From assembly GCA_002428905.1 (NCBI GenBank), contig DIYD01000320.1:335-21959 (forward strand): DNA of 21,625 nucleotides, written 5' to 3'. How positions within the stretch are numbered: position 1 is the first letter of the stretch; each line of letters starts with the position of its first letter. A model generated the notes under the pieces. That model was not told the DNA's origin, did no database searches, and saw nothing but the letters and a program-made list of their open reading frames with translations. This stretch comes from Bacteroidetes bacterium UBA6063. Lineage in GTDB: Bacteria; Bacteroidota; Bacteroidia; NS11-12g; UBA9320. Below are positions 15,336 to 21,625 of the stretch, piece by piece. A program made the position numbers and the translations under genes.

Positions 15336-17453
15336 TTAGAAGAAGTTATATCGTTTGTCCACGATTTCTCCTTTTTCACGTAATGCACCAATAACCGCAT
15401 CACCTGTAGATCCTACAATTTGTTGTGTGATGTCTCGTTGCATGATGGTTTGATTAAACTCTGCAGGCTCTCCTGTAGTCACTTCACCTGTGTTCCAGAT
15501 TACGTAAACACCATTCGTTCCTTTAATTGGTGCGCTGTGCTCTCCTTCTTTAACACCAAGTACTGCGCCAATCACTTTTGGCTCGGCACCAACACCTGGC
15601 ACTTGTTGAGAGTTAAACGTTATCACAGGTATAAGGTTATCTACTGAACTTACTGCAGTAGCAACACTCTTAGCATCACTGTTCGTGGTCAATACTGAAT
15701 TGAATTGCTCAACCAACTGATCCCCTTTTACGTCTTTAATATAGTCGGATTCGATCTTGTCCCGGTTATCGTCTAACGATGCTGTACCTTCTTCACGAAT
15801 AGCGATACACTTTGCAACGATGTAACGATCTTCCATGGTAATCACATCTGAAATATCACCAACCTTTGTTTTGTCGTTAAACAACCAGCGTGCAATTTCT
15901 TTAGCATCCGGCACGCCAGGAACTTGAGGGTTGCTTAAGTTGATTTTAGACGCCTCACGTACCACGGCTTGTTGTCCTTCTGCTACACTAGCGAAGTCGT
16001 CGTTCTCTTGTGCCAGGTACTGAATTTCCCCTGCCTTACGCTCTACCTCACGATCTGATTCCATTCCTGGTTGTACTTTTCTCTCTAAACCGCCAAACTG
16101 AACAAGTTTGCGCGAAGGACCAGCTGTCACCTCAACAATGTGAACCCCTTTACCGGTTTCAACAATAAATCGGCTTCCAACCGAAGAACCAAATACCTTA
16201 TTTGCAACCTCTGCCGGAGCAATACCAGGATTATCTTTTGTAAACCAACCCAGGTCTCCACCATTTGAACTGGTTTGGTCTGGGTTGTTAAGTGCTAGAC
16301 CAGCAAAGTCAGCAGCGCCTGAACGAAGGTCAGCCAACATAGTTCTGGCTTTAGACATAGCTTCCTCACCTGGCAATACCAGAATGTGACGAGCGCGCAT
16401 CACAGCTACACTGTCTTCATCTATACCCGTCACTTTATATACACCGAATATCCCATTGCTATAGATAACGTCTGTCATCTCGCCTGAGTCTAAGCTAAAG
16501 ATCGCTTCTTCAATTTCTGGAGCAACCATAGAAGCTCCACGGCGCACATACGTTGGGTTGAATGGACGAAGAGATCTGTAGTTCGCGATGAATGCACTAT
16601 CGCGCTTGGTGTCTTTGAAACGTTTTGTGTTGTCTTTTACCCACTTCATTGTCTCCGCGGTATCCGCAGCAGAAGCAAACACATTTAATACCACAAAGTC
16701 GATATCACGTGTTGCAGATTGCTGGTAGTCGCTTGCATGTTCCTTACGGAAATTATCAAGGTCACTATCGTCGTAGGTAACTGTTGAGTCTGAAATACCC
16801 ACATATGGAAGGCCAACCGCCATTGCGCTAATCTTGTACTCATTTTTATCGAACTCATAACGCGCGTCCAACGACGTTGAGAAGATACCAGCTGTTACCA
16901 TATTTTGGTATTTCTGACCTTCACGCATTTCCTTAAGTGGGTTCTCGAGGAAGTTTAAATAGTTCTTATACTTTTCTTCATCTTCCTGCATATCGATTTC
17001 GATAAACTGGCGAAGTGTATTCGGGTCGAATTGACCTGTCTGAGGATTGGTGAAGTTTCGTTTTACCATTTGATCTGGGTTAGGACCAAATAAGGCGTCT
17101 TCGATTTCTGCTCTTCCGGTTGTAATCCCCAAAAGATCATGTTCTTTCTTAATGATTTTCTCCTGGATAAGTTGGTTCCAGGCCTGCTCGCGCAGTGATG
17201 CCTCGTCGAAGTTTGAACCCTGGTATAATACCTTCAGGCCTTCAACACCTTCCATGAGCTCGGCATATGTGATTTCCTCACCTGCAATCTCTCCTACAAT
17301 ATTTTGATCACCTCCAAAAATGCTTGACCCACTCTTAAAGAAGTCGGTCAATACAAAGGCCAACATGGCAGCACCAATTACGAAAAGCAAACAACCTGTT
17401 TGCTTCTGTATTTTCAATATTACCCCAGTTTCTTCGTTTTTATTCTTTGCCAT
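15336..17453 (-). CDS. PpiD/SurA-type periplasmic peptidyl-prolyl isomerase (membrane anchored)
   Basis: A 705-residue foldase anchored in the inner membrane with its bulk in the periplasm, assisting outer-membrane and secreted protein folding. A short basic N terminus (MAKNKNEETG...) is followed by one membrane segment (about 20-40, CLLFVIGAAMLAFVLTDFF), a SurA_N-like helical chaperone region (about 55-200), a middle region, and a parvulin (rotamase) domain from about 352 (RARHILV) through GGDLGWF to HIVEV, then a C-terminal parvulin-like region (about 570-690). The ATG at 17453 gives the usual N terminus; a TTG at 17474 is less likely as it falls beside a promoter. A strong terminator follows and a promoter precedes it, so it is probably a single-gene transcript. 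Confidence 0.93.
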   Translation of the reverse strand: MAKNKNEETGVILKIQKQTGCLLFVIGAAMLAFVLTDFFKSGSSIFGGDQNIVGEIAGEEITYAELMEGVEGLKVLYQGSNFDEASLREQAWNQLIQEKIIKKEHDLLGITTGRAEIEDALFGPNPDQMVKRNFTNPQTGQFDPNTLRQFIEIDMQEDEEKYKNYLNFLENPLKEMREGQKYQNMVTAGIFSTSLDARYEFDKNEYKISAMAVGLPYVGISDSTVTYDDSDLDNFRKEHASDYQQSATRDIDFVVLNVFASAADTAETMKWVKDNTKRFKDTKRDSAFIANYRSLRPFNPTYVRRGASMVAPEIEEAIFSLDSGEMTDVIYSNGIFGVYKVTGIDEDSVAVMRARHILVLPGEEAMSKARTMLADLRSGAADFAGLALNNPDQTSSNGGDLGWFTKDNPGIAPAEVANKVFGSSVGSRFIVETGKGVHIVEVTAGPSRKLVQFGGLERKVQPGMESDREVERKAGEIQYLAQENDDFASVAEGQQAVVREASKINLSNPQVPGVPDAKEIARWLFNDKTKVGDISDVITMEDRYIVAKCIAIREEGTASLDDNRDKIESDYIKDVKGDQLVEQFNSVLTTNSDAKSVATAVSSVDNLIPVITFNSQQVPGVGAEPKVIGAVLGVKEGEHSAPIKGTNGVYVIWNTGEVTTGEPAEFNQTIMQRDITQQIVGSTGDAVIGALREKGEIVDKRYNFF

Positions 17454-17471
17454 TTTTATAAAAATAGTCCG

Positions 17472-17502
17472 CAAAATACGGTTTTTTAACGCTAAAAGTC
17501 AA
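17472..17502 (-). promoter_or_regulatory. Promoter of the PpiD-like gene (TTG-N21-TATTTTG)
   Basis: On the minus strand TTGAC begins at 17502 and TATTTTG (17478-17472) follows the TTG by 21 nt. The -7 box is one base shorter than TAnnTTTG, so the match is imperfect. It ends 18 nt before the ATG at 17453. Confidence 0.45.
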
Positions 17503-17571
17503 TGCATTACGTGGTTTTTGAACGCAATCGTGACGAACGACGAGCGGCTTATTCAAGTAATTGATTACCAG

Positions 17572-19188
17572 CTATTTAAGTGACGCCGGATTTGCTATGG
17601 TTTTGTGCTTTTTGCAATTGATCGGTGGTTCATCCGCAGTAACTACAATTTTATAGCGCTTTTTTTGGTTTAAATTGATGGTCGTTTCGCCATAACCTTC
17701 ATGGCCCGGGTAGAACTGAACCTCCAAATTCTCCTGACTCTTCACTTTGTATTTTTTGCTAAAAAACCGCCGCTTGTAATAGGTTAAATCTACCTTACAA
17801 CCAACTGTTGCAGCCATGTGAATAACAGGTTTTTTATTCGACTCGTCAACATATACCTCGAGCTGGCACAGATCGTAAATTGGAGAAAAATACTCAAACT
17901 CCGATTCATGGAAACACCTTGAATATACTGCTGGTTCTCCGTCATACCCTGCCCATATGGCTGCTATTTTACCGTTGTGAAAATCGATATCGATGTAATC
18001 ACCCGAAAACATATCGCTACCAATATGGCCATTCACCTTTTGATTTAAACGCGCCTGTCTGAAACTTCCCCCACCATCGGTAGAAAAGGCCATGTGGGTT
18101 TCGTTAAACACATTCGCATCGCTCCAACTTCGATCGTAGTAAACAATGGCCAAATTCCCTGTGGTTTGATCTATGGCGATATTGGGCAAGTACTGACTTT
18201 TACCGTTTCCTTCTTTGTCACTGTGTACGCGTTTTGGAACGCTCCAATGCTCACCCCGATCGTCGGAGAACGATAAAAAAACATCGGCATCGCCTAACCG
18301 ATCATCGCCCCAAACCAGGTACAAACGACCGGTATAGATGCCTGGTGAATTGTCCACCACTAAAAATGGCATCCCATTGCTTCTATACGTGTGCGGGATA
18401 TCCATCGCCCAACCCGATTCCTGGTAAAAAATCACCCGATCCCGTCCCCAGGTTTTGCCGCCATCCAGGCTTCTATCGAAGTACAGTTTATTATGACCTG
18501 CCCACACGCAATAGATGTTGCCATTTACGTCTACCGCGGTCGTAGCACCTTCCAGTGTATGGTCGTCGTCTACCGCATCTCCTACACTATCCGATATAGT
18601 AATTGCCGTGCTCCAGGTTTTGCCTTTATCGGTTGACGCGGAGAATTGTATCCGACTTTGGTCTTTCTTCTTCTTGCTATTGATCTTATCAAACTCCGTC
18701 CATGTTAAGTACGCATTTCCCTTGAATCGGCTGGAATAGTCATCCGTACTAATCCACGGTTTATCTTGCATTTTCGGCTCATTTAGTCCCGTAAAACTAC
18801 CGTCGTTAAAGGTTTGTCCGCCATCGTCTGAAGTTTGGACTACAATGCGATCGATAAACGAATACCCTTTAGACTTCCCTGTGGTTCTGCTCAGGTGAAT
18901 GAAGTATATGTTCCCATCGATGTCGGAATGCAATACGGGATCGCCCCATACTCCTAAAGAACTGGTAATGGTTTTGTTCTCCCACGACGCACCACCATTG
19001 ATTGAGACATAGTGATTGTTAATGTTGGCACCACCGATAATACGGGAGGTATCGGTTCTATCTATACAGATACTCGGCTCGTTCGGGTAATAAAACCCGT
19101 TTGCGGTTTGGTTTACCTTTACCTCACCGGTTTGGGCGAACAAGGCGGAAGCCGTAAGTATAAAAAAAGATGCAATACCGTATTTCAT
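17572..19188 (-). CDS. secreted Asp-box (BNR) beta-propeller protein, sialidase-like
   Basis: A 538-residue exported protein. A signal peptide (1-18, ending SALFA-Q) is followed by a propeller with repeated Asp boxes (S/T-x-D/N-x-G-x-x-W/F): SINGGASW (62-69), then TSDDGGQTF, STDKGKTW, SLDGGKTW, FSDDRGEHW and STDGGGSF. The last about 110 residues (after YSPIYDL-like FSPIYDLCQ) are a separate lysine-rich beta domain. Asp boxes stabilise sialidase-fold propellers; the FRIP motif and arginine triad of true sialidases are not evident, so enzymatic activity is uncertain. No type IX secretion tail is seen. The ATG at 19188 is chosen over GTG 19218, since the latter lies within the promoter -7 box. 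It sits 54 bp after pyrC in the same direction but with its own promoter. Confidence 0.85.
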   Translation of the reverse strand: MKYGIASFFILTASALFAQTGEVKVNQTANGFYYPNEPSICIDRTDTSRIIGGANINNHYVSINGGASWENKTITSSLGVWGDPVLHSDIDGNIYFIHLSRTTGKSKGYSFIDRIVVQTSDDGGQTFNDGSFTGLNEPKMQDKPWISTDDYSSRFKGNAYLTWTEFDKINSKKKKDQSRIQFSASTDKGKTWSTAITISDSVGDAVDDDHTLEGATTAVDVNGNIYCVWAGHNKLYFDRSLDGGKTWGRDRVIFYQESGWAMDIPHTYRSNGMPFLVVDNSPGIYTGRLYLVWGDDRLGDADVFLSFSDDRGEHWSVPKRVHSDKEGNGKSQYLPNIAIDQTTGNLAIVYYDRSWSDANVFNETHMAFSTDGGGSFRQARLNQKVNGHIGSDMFSGDYIDIDFHNGKIAAIWAGYDGEPAVYSRCFHESEFEYFSPIYDLCQLEVYVDESNKKPVIHMAATVGCKVDLTYYKRRFFSKKYKVKSQENLEVQFYPGHEGYGETTINLNQKKRYKIVVTADEPPINCKKHKTIANPASLK

Positions 19189-19207
19189 AGGGCCATTCTT
19201 AGTCGGC

Positions 19208-19235
19208 CAAAAATACACAGGTATTTCACGAAATA
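19208..19235 (-). promoter_or_regulatory. Promoter -7 element and palindrome before the Asp-box gene
   Basis: On the minus strand TATTTTTG (19215-19208) is a full TAnnTTTG match 19 nt before the ATG. Directly upstream is a perfect inverted repeat TATTTC-N2-GAAATA (19222-19235), six bases from the -7 box and covering the -16 to -30 area, where a regulator would control access. The -33 box is weak. Confidence 0.5.
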
Positions 19236-19242
19236 AAATGGC

Positions 19243-20580
19243 TTATTCCCGATCGAACAATAATCGCTGACCTTTTATCGATTCGTCGAATGAACCTCCT
19301 GAATAGGCAAGGTGCCCCGATACAAAGGTGTGTTCAATGGTGTGATGAAACTCTTTGCCTTCCAGTGGAGACCAACCACATTTGTAATGTACGTTGTTGG
19401 CGGTTACCGTTTCGGTTTTAGTTGGGTCAACCAATACCATATCTGCCCAATACCCTTCCCGGATAAATCCTCTCTTCTCAATTTCGAAGAGCTCCGCGGG
19501 TTTATGGCACATGCGATTCACTACTTCTTCTACACCAATACGACCGTCTTTGGCGTGTTCAAGCATGAGCTGTAAACTGTGCTGAACCAGAGGTAAGCCG
19601 GATGGAGCTTTCGCATATTTGTTGGACTTTTCTTCTTTGGTATGCGGTGCATGGTCGGTGGCAATCACGTCAAATTTACCACTGTTTAACGCCTCCCATA
19701 GTGCTTCCTGATCTGCTTCGTGCTTAATGGCCGGATTACACTTAATTTTTGAACCATGCGTGCTGTATTGCGTAGAATTAAACGATAAGTGGTGCACGCA
19801 AACTTCTGAGGTTACGTTTTTGGTTTTGAAATCGTCGCCTGGTGTAAACAGCACCAACTCGTCTGCAGTACTAATGTGGAGGATATGAATTCTGGTTCCA
19901 TACTTATTGGCTAACTGGGCGGCTTTGGTCGAAGAAAGCAAGCACGACTTATGGCTCCGAATTTCAGGATGTGCCTCAAATGGGATGTCTTCACCGTACT
20001 TCTCTTCGTAAATCTTTGTATTGTCTTTTATGGTTTGTTCGTCTTCACAATGCAACGCAATTATCGTTGGTGCATTGGCAAAGATTTTAGATAAAATGTG
20101 GTCGTCGTCTACCAACATATCACCGGTACTGCTTCCCATAAAAATCTTGATACCGCAAACGGTACGAGGATCTGTTTTCAGAATTTCTTCGTAGTTGTTG
20201 TTGGTGGTACCCATAAAAAACGAATAGTTCGCCAAAGACACCTCTGCTGCGCGTTGGTATTTCTGCTCAAGTAATTCTTGTGTAGTGGCCTGTGGAACCG
20301 TATTGGGCATTTCCATGAAACTGGTAACACCACCGGCTACAGCCGCTTTTGCCTCGGTATATATTTCGGCCTTGTGTGTAAGACCCGGCTCTCTAAAATG
20401 CACCTGATCGTCAATCACCCCCGGCAACAACCAAAGTCCTGAAGCATCAATTTCCTGCGCTTCCTCACTGGTAATTCCAGGCCCAATTGACTTAATTTTC
20501 CCCTCTTGAACCAGTACATCCGCCTGGTTTCGCTCACCCTCATTTATAACCGTTGCGTTCTTGATCAAATACGTTGCCAT
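19243..20580 (-). CDS. pyrC: dihydroorotase
   Basis: Cyclises N-carbamoyl-aspartate to dihydroorotate, third step of pyrimidine synthesis. The 445-residue protein is an amidohydrolase of the long (class I) type: N-terminal beta segment, PGVIDDQVHFREPG (53-66), GIKIFMGSSTG with the likely carboxylated lysine, LHCEDEQ, ILHIST and the catalytic ATDHAPHT (Asp309). The first metal-ligand motif, normally HxH, is QxH (Gln59, His61); I recall the same DDQVHFREPGLTHK form in flavobacterial dihydroorotases, so it looks lineage-specific and not a mutation. An allantoinase is the main alternative, but the FREPGLTHK and NxxxPxT segments favour dihydroorotase. The ATG at 20580 is clear. No good promoter was found in the 120-bp gap to polA. 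Confidence 0.93.
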   Translation of the reverse strand: MATYLIKNATVINEGERNQADVLVQEGKIKSIGPGITSEEAQEIDASGLWLLPGVIDDQVHFREPGLTHKAEIYTEAKAAVAGGVTSFMEMPNTVPQATTQELLEQKYQRAAEVSLANYSFFMGTTNNNYEEILKTDPRTVCGIKIFMGSSTGDMLVDDDHILSKIFANAPTIIALHCEDEQTIKDNTKIYEEKYGEDIPFEAHPEIRSHKSCLLSSTKAAQLANKYGTRIHILHISTADELVLFTPGDDFKTKNVTSEVCVHHLSFNSTQYSTHGSKIKCNPAIKHEADQEALWEALNSGKFDVIATDHAPHTKEEKSNKYAKAPSGLPLVQHSLQLMLEHAKDGRIGVEEVVNRMCHKPAELFEIEKRGFIREGYWADMVLVDPTKTETVTANNVHYKCGWSPLEGKEFHHTIEHTFVSGHLAYSGGSFDESIKGQRLLFDRE

Positions 20581-20662
20581 ATGCTCTATTTTGGAACACG
20601 AATTTACGGCGATTTCTCCGATGAACCTGTGAAAGCCCTGCCTAAAAAGACGTGTTTTTTTG

Positions 20663-20693
20663 TTGCCTCATCCAAATGCAATAGCTAATTTTC
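20663..20693 (+). promoter_or_regulatory. Promoter of polA (TTG-N20-TAATTTTC)
   Basis: TTG (20663-20665) is followed after 20 nt by TAATTTTC (20686-20693), one base off TAnnTTTG and followed by GC. It ends 7 nt before the polA ATG, so the mRNA would be leaderless or nearly so. Confidence 0.5.
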
Positions 20694-20700
20694 GCCTCTT

Positions 20701-21625
20701 ATGTCAGAAAAGAAATTATTCCTCCTCGATGCGTATGCGTTAATATTCAGAGCCTATTACGCGTTTATCAAAAACCCACGGATAACGAGTTATGGATTAA
20801 ACACTTCAGCCATTTTTGGATTTACCAATACGCTGCTTGATGTGCTTCAAAATCAGAAGCCAAGCCATATTGCTGTTGTGTTTGATCACAAATCGGAAAA
20901 CGTTCGAAAACAGGAATATTCTTTTTACAAGGCGAATCGCGATGAGACACCGGAAGACATAAAACTATCTGAACCCTTTATTCGGCAAATCATCGAGGCA
21001 TTTAACATCCCAATACTTGAAGCAGAAGGTTACGAAGCCGACGATGTCATAGGAACCCTGGCCGTTCAGGCTGAGAAAGAAGGTTTCACCACGTATATGA
21101 TGACACCAGATAAAGATTTTGGTCAACTGGTAACTGAAAAATCATTGATGTTTAAACCGGCCCGATCTGGCAACAAAGCGGAAATCTGGGGACCAGCTGA
21201 AGTGTGTGAGAAATTCGGACTGGACAATACGCTTCAGGTCATTGACTACCTTGGTTTGATGGGCGATTCGGTAGACAACATTCCTGGTGTTCCCGGTGTT
21301 GGCCCAAAAACTGCGAGCACCTTACTGAAACAGTACGGTAGTATGGAAAATCTATATGAGCATACGCATGAACTTAAAGGAAAACTCAAAGAAAAAATTG
21401 AGGACAACAAGGAGCAAGCGTTCATGAGTAAGAAGCTCGCCACCATTATTATAGATGCGCCGGTAGATTTTGATGAGCAAAGTTTGGTTGTTGAAGAAGT
21501 AAATAAGCCAGCCATCAAAGAAATCTTTGAAAAAATTGAATTCCGAACGCTTTATCAGCGGGTATTGGGTGAAAGTCCTGAGTTTATTGCCAGTGGCGGT
21601 CAGCAAACGTTGTTCGCTGATATGC
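20701..21625 (+). CDS. polA: DNA polymerase I, N-terminal 5'-3' exonuclease part (cut by window end)
   Basis: The first 308 codons of DNA polymerase I, which removes RNA primers and fills gaps in lagging-strand synthesis and repair. The N terminus MSEKKLFLLDAYALIFRAYYAF carries the first metal-binding Asp of the FEN-like nuclease. Further ligands lie in YEADDVIGTLA and TPDKDFGQLV, and the H3TH region reads GDSVDNIPGVPGVGPKTA. The sequence ends where the nuclease domain gives way to the linker (GGQQTLFAD); the 3'-5' exonuclease-like and polymerase domains lie outside. It is divergent from pyrC and has its own promoter. Confidence 0.97.
   Translation, partial: MSEKKLFLLDAYALIFRAYYAFIKNPRITSYGLNTSAIFGFTNTLLDVLQNQKPSHIAVVFDHKSENVRKQEYSFYKANRDETPEDIKLSEPFIRQIIEAFNIPILEAEGYEADDVIGTLAVQAEKEGFTTYMMTPDKDFGQLVTEKSLMFKPARSGNKAEIWGPAEVCEKFGLDNTLQVIDYLGLMGDSVDNIPGVPGVGPKTASTLLKQYGSMENLYEHTHELKGKLKEKIEDNKEQAFMSKKLATIIIDAPVDFDEQSLVVEEVNKPAIKEIFEKIEFRTLYQRVLGESPEFIASGGQQTLFADM

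Noticed and set aside
19189..19218. GTG start at 19218 for the Asp-box protein
   Set aside because: It would put ten polar residues before an otherwise typical signal peptide, and the GTG abuts the -7 box.
20599..20606. Possible -7 box for pyrC (TAAATTCG on the minus strand)
   Set aside because: One mismatch to TAnnTTTG and no -33 TTTG; too weak to annotate as a feature.
1..21625. Search for CRISPR arrays, tRNA/rRNA genes, insertion sequences and phage genes
   Set aside because: No regular repeat-spacer pattern, cloverleaf, transposase motif or flanking target duplication was seen on either strand.

Overview
The window comes from a member of the Bacteroidota, probably from the Flavobacteriia/Cytophagia side. 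The evidence is promoters of the TTTG-N18..21-TAnnTTTG type, an L32 resembling flavobacterial ones as recalled, a dihydroorotase with the DDQVHFREP variant, a 7TM-DISM histidine kinase, and a yceD-rpmF-plsX-fabH block next to pdxA. It is dense chromosomal DNA: both ends cut through genes (fabH, polA), no gap without a gene exceeds about 255 bp, and I see no tRNA, rRNA, CRISPR array, insertion sequence or phage gene.

Region 1 (1-3838, minus strand) is housekeeping. pdxA (vitamin B6) is followed by yceD, rpmF, plsX and fabH, linking ribosome assembly to phospholipid and fatty-acid initiation. A promoter-like element precedes both pdxA and yceD.

Region 2 (3874-11115) is the least ordinary part. 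A minus-strand single-receiver regulator faces a plus-strand run of five overlapping genes across a 253-bp gap rich in repeats. The five encode a ThiF(E1-like)-nitroreductase fusion (Rv1355c-type), a cysteine-rich GNAT-like protein, a 7TM-DISM sensor histidine kinase, a receiver fused to what looks like a dead histidine kinase, and a second single receiver. The overlaps imply one co-translated unit in which two enzymes of unknown product are made together with a membrane sensor and a branched phosphorelay. I know of no characterised system with this composition.

Region 3 (11095-15265) holds a UPF0104/LPG-synthase-like membrane protein (minus), then feoAB for ferrous iron uptake (plus) with a Fur-like 19-bp dyad upstream, then an alpha/beta hydrolase (minus). 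Both convergent pairs overlap at their 3' ends.

Region 4 (15279-20580, minus strand) holds a PpiD/SurA-type membrane-anchored periplasmic foldase followed by a clear intrinsic terminator, a secreted Asp-box (BNR, sialidase-like) beta-propeller protein, and dihydroorotase for pyrimidine synthesis. polA starts on the plus strand at 20701 and runs off the end.

Several starts were moved from the longest open frame because a promoter-like element lies inside the extension (pdxA, the Asp-box protein) or because a proper ATG follows a TTG (3874 regulator, hydrolase, PpiD-like). Coordinates and motifs were read by eye; family names are from memory of those families, not from a search.
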